Assembly: GCF_900105325.1 (NCBI RefSeq)
Contig: NZ_FNSU01000001.1
Location: 310,001 to 374,000, forward strand
From: Pseudomonas marginalis
GTDB lineage: Bacteria > Pseudomonadota > Gammaproteobacteria > Pseudomonadales > Pseudomonadaceae
Reading direction: 5' to 3'
Length of the DNA: 64,000 nt
The position numbers and the translations under genes were made by a program. The notes below the pieces were generated by a model. That model was given only the letters and a program-made list of their open reading frames with translations, was not told the DNA's origin and made no database searches. Below are positions 32,401 through 40,639 of this stretch, in pieces; the first letter of the stretch is position 1, and each line of letters begins with the position of its first letter.

Positions 32401-33248
32401 TGGCCAGTATCGATCCCAAGGATATTCCGGCGCTGGATATCGCCATTGACCAGCTGTTCCAGGGGCCGGACCTGATTGGCGCCTGGTCACTCAAGATCCG
32501 GCCAACGGCCAAAGGCCTGGCCTTCAATACGCTGGACCTGGGCCTCAAGGGCATGCAACTCAAGGGCGCCGGCGGATGGGAAGGTGTCCCGGGTGACAGC
32601 AGCAGTTGGTACAAGGGGCGCCTGGACGGCAAGAACATCGCCGATGTACTCAAAGGCTGGGGCTATGCGCCCACGGTCACCAGCGAGGATTTCCACCTGG
32701 ATGTGGATGGGCGGTGGCCGGGTTCGCCGGCCTGGGTCGGGCCTAAACGTTTCTCCGGCAGCCTGGATGCGACGTTCCGTAAAGGTCAGTTTGTCGAGGT
32801 GGAAGGTGGCGCCCAGGCGCTGCGGGTATTCGGCCTGCTCAACTTCAACTCCATCGGGCGCCGCCTGCGCCTGGACTTCTCCGACCTGCTGGGCAAGGGC
32901 TTGAGTTATGACCGGGTCAAGGGCCAATTGGTCGCCAGCAATGGCGTGTTCGTGACGCGCGAGCCGATCACCATGACCGGCCCGTCGAGCAACCTGGAGC
33001 TCAACGGCACCCTGGACCTGGTGGCTGACCGTGTCGATGCGAAGTTGCTGGTGACGTTGCCGGTGACCAACAACCTGCCGATTGCCGCGCTGATCGTGGG
33101 CGCGCCGGCGATTGGTGGCGCACTGTTCCTGATCGACAAGCTGATCGGTGACCGTGTTTCGCGTTTCGCCAGCGTGCAATACAAGGTGGAAGGCCCATGG
33201 AAGGATCCAAAAATCACCTTCGACAAGCCCTTTGAAAAACCAAACTGA
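29433..33248 (+). CDS. yhdP: YhdP family AsmA-like envelope protein
   Basis: The 1271-residue protein has one N-terminal membrane helix (WGLGLCALLLVLAAVYVSLG) and a very long periplasmic part of beta-rich repeats, ending with an AsmA-like C-terminal region and a hydrophobic segment (LPIAALIVGAPAIGGALFLI) near residue 1230. YhdP, with TamB and YdbH, helps move phospholipids from the inner to the outer membrane in E. coli. Here it lies 76 bases after rng and before the nitrilase gene, the usual rng-yhdP-nit-tldD order. The reading frame is intact over its length. Confidence 0.94.
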   Translation: MERLTRFFAALTRWGLGLCALLLVLAAVYVSLGRELTPLVAEYRAEIEAKAQAAVDMPVHIGSLEGRWSGFAPVLLAHDVMVGEGSSALRLDQVEVVPDMWASLTAREVRIAHLEVSGLQLSAKEDKDGHWALQGLPIQDDQPLDPEQLLKRMQMVKRVSLLDSQVTLQPFDQAPLTLTYVGLSLHTGVTRQRLDARLTLPDGQPLALSLRSRIRASQWKDAEVEAYLSLPQSDWAKWIPARLTQQWKLTQFKAGGEFWLNWGKGTVQSAVVRLNSPQVKGSYAERKPVHIENLALTAYLQRSDTGLKVLFDSLAMNLGETRWESRLQLQQTLATDKDQEAWKLQADRLDLTPITPLLNALAPLPEGVAKTVEHLKATGLLRNVLVDFRPQDTTDQKVSFAANLERVGFDAYFGAPAARNVSGSISGDLGQGELRMDSKDFSLHLDPIFAKPWQYLQANARLTWKLDKQGFTLIAPYIKVLGEEGKIAADFLIRLHFDHSQEDYMDLRVGMVDGDGRFTPKYLPAVLSPALDEWLRTAILKGAVDQGFFQYQGSLNHDALPAARNISLFFKVHDAELAFQPGWPHVNKVNGEVFVEETGVRILASKGQLLDTKVKDVYVNIPHAPSGKESHLLLTGGFAGGLGDGLKILQEAPIGTASTFAGWKGEGDLQGSLDLDVPLVKGIEPRIVVDFQTDKARLQLAEPPLDLTQLKGNFRFDSAKGLSGEKITAQAFDRPITAQIFADGKPGNISTRVAAKGQVTVKRLTDWLKVSQPLPVSGDISYQLQLNLDGADSQLMVSSNLKGVAVDLPAPFGMPASQGRDSVFRMTLQGAERRYWFDYGELANFTFAAPPDKLNDGRGELFLGDGDAVLPGAKGLRIRGVLSELDIDPWKKLVNQYAGNDPGGSAKQLLSGAEFKIGKLTGPGTQFDQVNLQLDRKPAAWGLQFDSQQAKGAVNLPDAKGAPIAVNLQYVKLPAVDPTVQADENAPDPLASIDPKDIPALDIAIDQLFQGPDLIGAWSLKIRPTAKGLAFNTLDLGLKGMQLKGAGGWEGVPGDSSSWYKGRLDGKNIADVLKGWGYAPTVTSEDFHLDVDGRWPGSPAWVGPKRFSGSLDATFRKGQFVEVEGGAQALRVFGLLNFNSIGRRLRLDFSDLLGKGLSYDRVKGQLVASNGVFVTREPITMTGPSSNLELNGTLDLVADRVDAKLLVTLPVTNNLPIAALIVGAPAIGGALFLIDKLIGDRVSRFASVQYKVEGPWKDPKITFDKPFEKPN

Positions 33249-33296
33249 GAGCCTGTGGAGTAGCATGGCCCCATGCCTTTTACGGAGTATCGGCCC

Positions 33297-34145
33297 ATGT
33301 CCTTTGCAGTAATCCAAATGGTCAGTCAGAGCGATGTGCTGGCCAACCTGGTCCAGGCCCGGCGCTTGTTGGAACAAGCGGCGGCCGGCGGTGCGAAGCT
33401 GGCGGTGCTGCCGGAAAACTTTGCCGCCATGGGCCGCCGCGACGTGGCGGATATCGGCCGCGCCGAGGCGCTGGGTGAAGGTCCGATCCTGCCATGGTTG
33501 AAACAGACCGCCCGCGACCTCACCTTATGGATAGTGGCTGGCACACTGCCGTTGCCGCCCAAGGATCAACCGCACGCCAAATCCAATGCCTGCTCGCTGC
33601 TGATCGATGATCGCGGCGAAGTCGTCGCCCGTTACGACAAGCTGCATTTGTTTGATGTGGACGTGGCGGACGCCCGGGGTCGCTATCGGGAGTCCGATGA
33701 CTATGCTTTCGGGAGTAACGTGGTGGTGGCGGATACGCCGGTCGGCCGTTTGGGCCTGACGGTGTGCTACGACTTGCGCTTCCCCGAGCTGTACAGCGAG
33801 CTGCGCGCGGCGGGGGCTGAATTGATTACTGCGCCCTCGGCCTTTACCGCCGTGACCGGTGCCGCCCACTGGGATGTGCTGATTCGTGCACGGGCCATCG
33901 AAACCCAGTGTTACCTGCTGGCGGCCGCCCAGGGCGGTGTGCATCCAGGGCCACGGGAAACCTATGGTCATGCGGCGATCGTCGACCCATGGGGCCAGGT
34001 GCTGGCACAACAGGATCAAGGCGAAGCGGTGTTGCTGGCCGAACGCGATAGCAGTGAACAGGCGTCGATACGGGCGCGCATGCCGGTGGTCAACCATCGG
34101 CGCTTTTTCTCGCAGGGCGCCCAGCGGCCTGCTTCAGAACGATGA
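33297..34145 (+). CDS. Carbon-nitrogen hydrolase (Nit1/deaminated glutathione amidase type)
   Basis: The 282-residue nitrilase-superfamily amidase has the catalytic triad: Glu in LAVLPENFAAMG (about residue 42), Lys in YDKLHLFDVD (about 115) and Cys in LTVCYDLRFPELY (about 152). Eukaryotic and E. coli relatives repair deaminated glutathione, a plausible role here. AAGGAG-like TTTTACGGAG lies before the ATG at 33297; a start eight codons upstream is less likely. It is placed between yhdP and tldD and is probably cotranscribed with them. Confidence 0.93.
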   Translation: MSFAVIQMVSQSDVLANLVQARRLLEQAAAGGAKLAVLPENFAAMGRRDVADIGRAEALGEGPILPWLKQTARDLTLWIVAGTLPLPPKDQPHAKSNACSLLIDDRGEVVARYDKLHLFDVDVADARGRYRESDDYAFGSNVVVADTPVGRLGLTVCYDLRFPELYSELRAAGAELITAPSAFTAVTGAAHWDVLIRARAIETQCYLLAAAQGGVHPGPRETYGHAAIVDPWGQVLAQQDQGEAVLLAERDSSEQASIRARMPVVNHRRFFSQGAQRPASER

Positions 34146-34161
34146 ATTTAAGGCCAAACCT

Positions 34162-35604
34162 ATGAGCGAGTTGTTGTCCTCAGTCAGTGAACACCTCCTG
34201 GCACCCGGTGGCGTGACCATCGAAAGCTTGCAAACCGTGCTCGGCGATCTGGCCGGGCCAGGCATCGATGCCGCCGACCTGTATTTCCAGGGGCAGATCT
34301 CCGAGTCCTGGGCCCTGGAAGATGGCATCGTCAAGGAAGGCAGTTTCAATCTTGACCAAGGTGTAGGCGTCCGCGCGCAATCAGGTGAAAAGACCGGTTT
34401 TGCCTACAGTAACGCGATCACCCTGGAGGCGTTGGGCCTGGCCGCACGTGCTGCGCGTTCGATCTCCCGTGCCGGTCAACATGGCACGGTACAGGCGTTC
34501 AGTACCCAGGACGTGGCGCAGTTGTATGCGCCGGACAACCCCCTGGAAGTGATCAGCCGCGCGGAAAAGGTCGAGTTGCTCAAGCGTATCGATGCGGCCA
34601 CTCGCGCTCTGGACCCGCGTATCCAGCAGGTCTCCGTGAGCATGGCCGGTGTGTGGGAACGCATCCTGGTGGCGTCCACCGACGGGGGGCTGGCGGCGGA
34701 CGTACGGCCGCTGGTGCGTTTCAATGTCAGCGTGATCGTCGAGCAGAACGGCCGCCGCGAGCGTGGCGGCCACGGCGGCGGCGGGCGTACCGACTACCGT
34801 TACTTCCTCACCGACGACCGTGCCATGGGCTATGCCCGTGAGGCTTTGCGCCAGGCGTTGGTGAACCTGGAAGCCATTCCTGCGCCGGCCGGCACGCTGC
34901 CGGTGGTGTTGGGCTCGGGCTGGTCCGGCGTATTGCTGCACGAGGCCGTGGGCCATGGCCTGGAAGGCGATTTCAACCGCAAGGGCAGTTCCGCCTACAG
35001 CGGGCGCATGGGCGAGATGGTTGCGTCCAAGCTCTGCACCATTGTCGATGATGGCACCCTGGCCGGTCGCCGCGGCTCGCTGAGCGTCGATGATGAAGGC
35101 ACGCCGACCGAATGCACCACCTTGATTGAAAACGGTGTGCTCAAGGGCTACATGCAGGACAAGCTCAATGCCCGCCTGATGGGCGTTGCGCGCACCGGTA
35201 ATGGCCGTCGCGAATCTTATGCGCACCTGCCGATGCCACGCATGACCAACACCTACATGCTCGGTGGCGAAAGCGACCCGGCGGAGATCATCGCCTCGGT
35301 GAAGCGTGGCATCTACTGCGCCAACCTCGGCGGCGGCCAGGTGGATATCACCAGCGGCAAGTTCGTGTTCTCTACCAGCGAGGCATACCTGATCGAAGAC
35401 GGCAGGATTACCGCGCCGGTCAAAGGGGCAACGTTGATTGGCAATGGCCCGGAAGCCATGAGCAAGGTGTCGATGGTCGGCAATGACCTGGCCCTGGACA
35501 GTGGTGTGGGCATGTGCGGGAAGGATGGGCAGTCGGTGCCGGTAGGGGTCGGCCAGCCAACGCTGAAAATTGATGCGATCACCGTGGGTGGCACGGGGTC
35601 GTAA
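34162..35604 (+). CDS. tldD: Metalloprotease TldD
   Basis: The 480-residue protein is the catalytic half of the TldD/TldE (PmbA) protease, which degrades unfolded peptides and in some bacteria matures microcin B17-like peptides and CcdA. The zinc motif HEAVGHGLEGD gives HExxxH (about residue 262). GGGRTDYRYF and MPRMTNTYMLGG are family features. The ATG at 34162 lies 14 bases after the nitrilase gene. The partner pmbA is 670 bases away, beyond the convergent darP gene. Confidence 0.96.
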   Translation: MSELLSSVSEHLLAPGGVTIESLQTVLGDLAGPGIDAADLYFQGQISESWALEDGIVKEGSFNLDQGVGVRAQSGEKTGFAYSNAITLEALGLAARAARSISRAGQHGTVQAFSTQDVAQLYAPDNPLEVISRAEKVELLKRIDAATRALDPRIQQVSVSMAGVWERILVASTDGGLAADVRPLVRFNVSVIVEQNGRRERGGHGGGGRTDYRYFLTDDRAMGYAREALRQALVNLEAIPAPAGTLPVVLGSGWSGVLLHEAVGHGLEGDFNRKGSSAYSGRMGEMVASKLCTIVDDGTLAGRRGSLSVDDEGTPTECTTLIENGVLKGYMQDKLNARLMGVARTGNGRRESYAHLPMPRMTNTYMLGGESDPAEIIASVKRGIYCANLGGGQVDITSGKFVFSTSEAYLIEDGRITAPVKGATLIGNGPEAMSKVSMVGNDLALDSGVGMCGKDGQSVPVGVGQPTLKIDAITVGGTGS

Positions 35605-35648
35605 GGGGGGAGCTTCGGGTGGCGAAGACCGCCACCCGGGGAAGGGCA

Positions 35649-36170
35649 TCAACGCAGGCCGCGTTGAGTCTCGTCCAGCTCACGGATGTATTTGAAGATT
35701 TTACGGCTGGTGGCCGGCGCCTTGTTATGCGCCTGCTCGTGCTGGGCCTGACGGATCAGGGAGCGCAGTTGCTGGCGGTCCGCGTCCGGGTAGTCCAGCA
35801 CGAATTTCTCCAGCACCGCGTCATCGCCCGAGATCAGGCGGTCACGCCAACGTTCCAGGTTATGGAAACGTTCGTTGTACTGGCGAGTGGAGGCATCGGT
35901 TTGATCAAGCAAGGCGAGAATGGCGTCAGTGTCCTGATCGCGCATCAGCTTGCCGATAAACATGATGTGTCGTTTACGCGCGATATTCGCGGTGTGCTTG
36001 GGTGCGTCCGCAAGCGCCCGGCGCATTTCGTCGGTCAGTGGCAGTTTTGCAATCAAGTCTTTCTTGAGCGTTGTAAGGCGCTCGCCCAGGTCAACCAGAG
36101 CATGCAGCTCACGTTTGACCTGGGTTTTGCTTTTCTCCCCATCGAGGGAGTCGTCGTAAGAATCAACCAT
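35649..36170 (-). CDS. darP: Dual-action ribosome biogenesis protein DarP (YjgA)
   Basis: The 173-residue acidic/helical protein is the DarP/YjgA family, which associates with late 50S ribosomal precursors. Typical sequence includes SKTQVKRELHALVDLGERL and an RRQYNERFHNLERWRDRLISGD-like stretch near residue 110. It lies on the opposite strand between tldD and pmbA, and its promoter region faces pmbA. The position next to pmbA is common in proteobacteria. Confidence 0.92.
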   Translation of the reverse strand: MVDSYDDSLDGEKSKTQVKRELHALVDLGERLTTLKKDLIAKLPLTDEMRRALADAPKHTANIARKRHIMFIGKLMRDQDTDAILALLDQTDASTRQYNERFHNLERWRDRLISGDDAVLEKFVLDYPDADRQQLRSLIRQAQHEQAHNKAPATSRKIFKYIRELDETQRGLR

Positions 36171-36278
36171 GGTGGCAGTCCGTAAAGAAACGCCGCCATG
36201 ATAACCAGTCGGGGGCCGCTTGTCCGGCCCGGTCGCTCGATGGCCTTAGCCGAAAGCAGAATTTGAGTGGAGAAAACC

Positions 36279-37625
36279 ATGAGTGCAGCCCAAAGCGTCG
36301 GTCCGCAAGCGTTACCGGCCCTGCAGGAACAAGTCGAGCAGATCCTTGCCGAGGCCAAGCGCCAGGGGGCCAGTGCCTGTGAAGTGGCGGTGTCGCTGGA
36401 GCAGGGGTTGTCGACGTCGGTACGTCAACGGGAAGTGGAAACCGTCGAATTCAACCGTGACCAAGGCTTTGGCATCACCTTGTATGTGGGGCAGCGCAAA
36501 GGTTCGGCCAGTACGTCGGCCAGCGGTCCGGAGGCCATACGCGAAACGGTTGCCGCGGCATTGGCGATTGCCCAGCACACTTCCGAGGATGAAAGCTCGG
36601 GCTTGGCCGATAAGGCGCTGATGGCCAAGGACTTGAAGGATTTCGATCTGTTCCATGCCTGGGACATCACGCCCGAACGGGCCATCGAGCTGGCGCTGAC
36701 CTGCGAAGCGGCGGCGTTCGATGCCGATGCCCGCATCAAGAACGCCGATGGCACCACGTTGAACACGCATCAGGGCTGTCGCGTCTACGGCAACAGCCAC
36801 GGGTTTATCGGCGGGTATGCGTCCACGCGCCATAGTCTGAGCTGCGTGATGATCGCCGAGGCCAATGGCCAGATGCAGCGTGATTACTGGTACGACGTAA
36901 GTCGTCAGGGTGAGTTGCTGGCAGACCCGGTCAGCATTGGTCAGCGTGCCGCACAACGTGCCGCGAGCCGCCTGGGCGCGCGCCCGGTGCCGACGTGTGA
37001 AGTGCCTGTACTGTTTTCGGCGGAGCTGGCAGGCGGTCTGTTTGGCAGTTTCCTGGGGGCCATTTCTGGCGGCAACCTGTATCGCAAGTCTTCGTTCCTT
37101 GAAGGGGCGATTGGCCAGACGTTGTTTCCCGATTGGCTGACCATTGATGAGCGTCCGCACTTGATGCGGGCCATGGGCAGTTCGGCGTTCGATGGGGACG
37201 GCCTGGCCACGTATGCCAAGCCGTTCGTCGAAAACGGGGAGCTGGTGTCTTACGTACTCGGCACCTACTCAGGCCGCAAACTCGGCCTGCCAAGCACTGC
37301 CAACGCCGGTGGCGTGCATAACCTGTTCGTGACCCATGGCGATGAAGACCAGGCGGGGCTGTTGCGTCGCATGGGACGTGGTCTGTTGGTGACCGAATTG
37401 ATGGGCCATGGCCTGAATATGGTCACTGGGGATTATTCCCGTGGCGCGGCGGGCTTCTGGGTGGAAAACGGTGAGATTCAGTTCGCCGTCCAGGAAGTGA
37501 CCATCGCCGGCAATATGCGCGATATGTTCAAGCAGATCGTTGCCGTGGGAAATGACCTGGAGCTGCGCAGCAATATTCGCACAGGCTCGGTGCTGATCGA
37601 GCGGATGACTGTCGCAGGCAGCTAA
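36279..37625 (+). CDS. pmbA: Metalloprotease PmbA/TldE
   Basis: The 448-residue partner of TldD forms the heterodimeric protease. It lacks the HExxxH motif, as expected, and carries VRQREVETVEFNRDQGFGITLY at the N-terminus and ELMGHGLNMVTGDYSRGAAGFWV near the C-terminus. The ATG at 36279 follows GTGGAGAAAACC. The gene ends before a very strong terminator that separates it from the fagA operon. Confidence 0.96.
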   Translation: MSAAQSVGPQALPALQEQVEQILAEAKRQGASACEVAVSLEQGLSTSVRQREVETVEFNRDQGFGITLYVGQRKGSASTSASGPEAIRETVAAALAIAQHTSEDESSGLADKALMAKDLKDFDLFHAWDITPERAIELALTCEAAAFDADARIKNADGTTLNTHQGCRVYGNSHGFIGGYASTRHSLSCVMIAEANGQMQRDYWYDVSRQGELLADPVSIGQRAAQRAASRLGARPVPTCEVPVLFSAELAGGLFGSFLGAISGGNLYRKSSFLEGAIGQTLFPDWLTIDERPHLMRAMGSSAFDGDGLATYAKPFVENGELVSYVLGTYSGRKLGLPSTANAGGVHNLFVTHGDEDQAGLLRRMGRGLLVTELMGHGLNMVTGDYSRGAAGFWVENGEIQFAVQEVTIAGNMRDMFKQIVAVGNDLELRSNIRTGSVLIERMTVAGS

Positions 37626-37642
37626 TCCCGCTACAGCGGCAC

Positions 37643-37681
37643 AAAAAGGCGCGCCCTCTTACGGAGGGCGCGCCTTTTTTG
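37643..37681 (+). terminator. Rho-independent terminator of pmbA
   Basis: GGCGCGCCCTC and GAGGGCGCGCC make an eleven-base-pair perfect stem with a TTACG loop, flanked by A and T runs. It should terminate from either side. Confidence 0.95.
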
Positions 37682-37721
37682 TGGCCGTGTTTCAGGGGGA
37701 TTGAGGTGCTACTCTTGTTTT

Positions 37722-37757
37722 GATTCTCAATATCATTTAATAATAAATATCATTACC
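37722..37757 (+). promoter_or_regulatory. Overlapping Fur boxes before fagA
   Basis: The 19-mer at 37739-37757 (AATAATAAATATCATTACC) matches 14 of 19 positions of the consensus GATAATGATAATCATTATC. A weaker site with 11 matches is at 37722-37740. Together they make an AT-rich operator just before fagA, in agreement with known iron-starvation induction of fagA-fumC-orfX-sodA in pseudomonads. Confidence 0.7.
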
Positions 37758-37772
37758 GGATGAGTGTGGATC

Positions 37773-38168
37773 ATGAGTTCTGTCCTGCATGAGGATCCTT
37801 ACCTGGAAAGCTGGCGCTGGATGAGTCGCCAGATTCGCTGTGGTCTGGATCCCAATGAGCCTCGCCTGATCGAACATTACCTCAATGAGGGCCGATACCT
37901 GGCGTGCTGTACCGCGACCCATCCGTGGACCATCGCTGAAACCTCATTCCGCCTGCTGATCGACACCGCCAGCGATATCGCACTGCCGTGGCATTGGCGA
38001 TCCCTGTGTCTGGATCAAGCCTGGCGCCCACTGCGCGACCTGGAAAAACTCTCTCACTGTGCGTGCCGCCTCAAGCGCTGGCAGACCTTTGCCTGGCAAT
38101 TGGCGACCTGCGAACTGCTTCCCTCCATTTCCGTTTCTGACCTGGTGCAAGGATCTTCCGATGAGTAA
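37773..38168 (+). CDS. fagA: Fur-associated protein FagA
   Basis: The 131-residue protein is the first gene of the Pseudomonas fagA-fumC-orfX-sodA cluster and has its expected size and tryptophan- and cysteine-rich composition (WRWMSRQIRCGLDPNEPRLIEHYL; ACRLKRWQTFAWQLATCELLPS). Its biochemical role is not known; it is expressed under iron limitation. The ATG at 37773 is chosen; a GTG three codons earlier is open. Its last eight bases overlap the fumC start, so fumC translation is probably coupled. Confidence 0.9.
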   Translation: MSSVLHEDPYLESWRWMSRQIRCGLDPNEPRLIEHYLNEGRYLACCTATHPWTIAETSFRLLIDTASDIALPWHWRSLCLDQAWRPLRDLEKLSHCACRLKRWQTFAWQLATCELLPSISVSDLVQGSSDE

Positions 38169-39537
38169 CACCCGTATCGAACGCGACAGCATGGGCGAAC
38201 TGCAAGTCCCCGCCGAGGCCTTGTACGGTGCGCAAACCCAGCGCGCGGTGAACAACTTTCCGATCAGCCACCAACGCATGCCGGCGCAATTCATTCGCGC
38301 ACTGATCCTGGCCAAGGCGGCGGCTGCCAAGGTCAACGTCGACCTCAAGCAGATCAGTGAAGGGCAGGGCAAAGCCATCGTCGATGCCGCCCAAGGCTTG
38401 CTCGAAGGCGATTACATGCGGCACTTCCCGGTGGATATCTTCCAGACCGGTTCCGGCACCAGTTCGAATATGAATGCCAACGAAGTGATTGCGACGCTCG
38501 CCAGCCGCTTGCTCGGCGAAGCGGTCAATCCCAACGATCATGTGAACTGCGGCCAAAGCAGCAACGACATCATTCCGACCACCATCCATGTCAGTGCTGC
38601 GCTGGTGCTGCACGAGCAAACGCTGCCGGCCCTGCTGCACCTGGTGCAGGTGATCGAGCAGAAAGCCGAAGAGGTTCACCCATTCATCAAGACCGGCCGC
38701 ACGCACCTGATGGACGCCATGCCCGTGCGCATGAGCCAGGTGCTCAATGGTTGGGCCCAGCAACTCAAGGCCAACATCGGCCATCTGCAAGATTTGCTGC
38801 CGAGCCTGCAGGCTTTGGCCCAGGGCGGTACGGCGGTGGGCACCGGGATCAACGCGCACCCGGAATTCGCCGCGCGTTTCAGTCAACAGCTCAGTAGCCT
38901 GGCGGGTGTGAAATTCACCCCCGGCAAGAACCTGTTCGCGCTGATCGGCTCCCAGGACACTGCTGTCGCCGTCTCCGGCCAGTTGAAAGCCACCGCCGTA
39001 TCGCTGATGAAAATTGCCAATGACCTGCGCTGGATGAACTCCGGCCCGCTGGCCGGCCTGGGGGAAATCGAACTGGAGGGCCTGCAGCCGGGGTCTTCGA
39101 TCATGCCAGGCAAGGTCAATCCAGTGATTCCGGAAGCGACCGCCATGGTCGCTGCACAAGTCATCGGCAATGACACGGTGATCACCGTTGCCGGCCAATC
39201 CGGCAACTTCGAATTAAACGTGATGTTGCCGATCATTGCCCAGAACCTGCTCAGCAGCCTCGAGTTGCTGGCCAATTCCAGCCGTCTGCTGGCAGACAAG
39301 GCCATCGCCAGCTTCAAGGTCAACGAAGCCAAGCTCAAGGAAGCGCTGTCGCGCAACCCGATCCTGGTCACCGCACTCAACCCGATCATTGGTTACCAAA
39401 AGGCCGCTGAGATTGCCAAGAAAGCTTATCAGCAGGGCCGTCCGGTGATTGAGGTGGCCCTTGAGCACACCGACCTGCCCCGTAGCCAACTGGAAGTCCT
39501 GTTGGATCCGGAAAAACTCACGGCTGGCGGCGTGTAA
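38161..39537 (+). CDS. fumC: Fumarate hydratase, class II (iron-independent)
   Basis: The 458-residue homotetrameric enzyme interconverts fumarate and malate without an Fe-S cluster. The signature GSSIMPGKVNP is at about residue 317, and GRTHLMDAMPVRMSQ and TGSGTSSNMNANEV form the active site. In pseudomonads this form replaces iron-sulfur fumarase during iron shortage, which fits the upstream Fur boxes. The ATG at 38161 lies inside the end of fagA. Confidence 0.97.
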   Translation: MSNTRIERDSMGELQVPAEALYGAQTQRAVNNFPISHQRMPAQFIRALILAKAAAAKVNVDLKQISEGQGKAIVDAAQGLLEGDYMRHFPVDIFQTGSGTSSNMNANEVIATLASRLLGEAVNPNDHVNCGQSSNDIIPTTIHVSAALVLHEQTLPALLHLVQVIEQKAEEVHPFIKTGRTHLMDAMPVRMSQVLNGWAQQLKANIGHLQDLLPSLQALAQGGTAVGTGINAHPEFAARFSQQLSSLAGVKFTPGKNLFALIGSQDTAVAVSGQLKATAVSLMKIANDLRWMNSGPLAGLGEIELEGLQPGSSIMPGKVNPVIPEATAMVAAQVIGNDTVITVAGQSGNFELNVMLPIIAQNLLSSLELLANSSRLLADKAIASFKVNEAKLKEALSRNPILVTALNPIIGYQKAAEIAKKAYQQGRPVIEVALEHTDLPRSQLEVLLDPEKLTAGGV

Positions 39538-39564
39538 TCACCGACCCTGCTTTGGAGGCTCACC

Positions 39565-39993
39565 ATGGAGCACTGGAAACGCACGATCGAACGGGCCAAT
39601 CGCTGCTTTATGCAGGGCGAATTGGTTGACGCTCGCGAGGCCTATCTGCAAGCCCTGGCCCTGGCTCAAGTGCTGTTCGAGCGCTGGGCGAATGCCGACG
39701 AAGCAGTGGCGGCCTGCGTCATTTCCCATCACAACCTGGCGGATTTGCACCTGCGCCTGAATCAGCCCGAGGAAAGCGCCGAATACCTCTGCGCTATTCA
39801 CCAGCGCTTGCTCCAGGCCATGCAGGACGTGCGCCTGAGCCCGCAGCTGCGGGAAGCGGCCCTGCGCCAGAGCAGTAAGACTTACGTCGAACTGTTGAAT
39901 TTCATCAGCGATCACGGTGAGTACCCGCGCACCCATCGCTTGCTGGGCGGTACTGCGGTGCAGCCGACCACGTCTCAATACGGAGCACATTGA
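39565..39993 (+). CDS. Conserved protein OrfX of the fagA-fumC-sodA operon
   Basis: The 142-residue helical protein resembles a tetratricopeptide-repeat unit: FMQGELVDAREAYLQALALAQ and AACVISHHNLADLHLRLNQPEESAEYL. No catalytic motif is visible. It is the third gene of the iron-regulated operon, and its function is unknown. Its stop codon lies one base before the sodA ATG. Confidence 0.9.
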   Translation: MEHWKRTIERANRCFMQGELVDAREAYLQALALAQVLFERWANADEAVAACVISHHNLADLHLRLNQPEESAEYLCAIHQRLLQAMQDVRLSPQLREAALRQSSKTYVELLNFISDHGEYPRTHRLLGGTAVQPTTSQYGAH

Positions 39994-39994
39994 T

Positions 39995-40606
39995 ATGACC
40001 TACACCTTGCCTGCCTTGCCCTATGCCTACGATGCCCTGGAACCGCATATCGATGCGCAAACCATGGAGATTCACTACACCAAGCACCACCAGACCTACA
40101 TCAATAACCTCAATGCGGCGGTCGAGGGCACCGAGTTTGCGGGCTGGCCTGTAGAGAAACTGGTGTCCAGCGTGCAGCAACTGCCGGAAAAACTGCGTGC
40201 GGCCGTCATCAACCAAGGCGGTGGCCACGCCAACCATTCACTGTTCTGGGCGGTGATGTCGCCTAAAGGTGGCGGCAAGCCCGACGGCGCGTTGGGAAAA
40301 GCCGTAGAAGAGCAACTCGGCGGTTTCGACAGTTTCAAGGAAGCCTTCACCAAAGCCGCCTTGACCCGTTTCGGCAGCGGTTGGGCGTGGTTGAGTGTCA
40401 CTCCGCACAAGACGCTGATAGTGGAAAGCAGCGGCAACCAGGACAGCCCGTTGATGAATGGCAACACGCCAATCCTCGGCCTGGACGTCTGGGAGCATGC
40501 TTATTACCTGCGCTACCAGAACCGTCGCCCTGAATACATCAATGCGTTCTACAGCGTCATCAACTGGCCGGAAGTTGCCGCACGCTATCAGGCCGCGTTG
40601 GCCTGA
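39995..40606 (+). CDS. sodA: Superoxide dismutase, manganese type
   Basis: The 203-residue protein has the Fe/Mn SOD metal ligands: His in DAQTMEIHYTKHH, His in GGGHANHSLFW (about residue 81), and Asp/His in DVWEHAYYLRYQN (about 165-169). TPILGLDVWEHAYY and GGGKPDGALGKAVE agree with manganese forms. It is cytoplasmic. Placement in the Fur operon means it is made when iron is scarce, consistent with SodM in P. aeruginosa. Confidence 0.96.
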   Translation: MTYTLPALPYAYDALEPHIDAQTMEIHYTKHHQTYINNLNAAVEGTEFAGWPVEKLVSSVQQLPEKLRAAVINQGGGHANHSLFWAVMSPKGGGKPDGALGKAVEEQLGGFDSFKEAFTKAALTRFGSGWAWLSVTPHKTLIVESSGNQDSPLMNGNTPILGLDVWEHAYYLRYQNRRPEYINAFYSVINWPEVAARYQAALA

Positions 40607-40639
40607 CATTCACCTCGATAACAAGATCTAAGGCCGACT

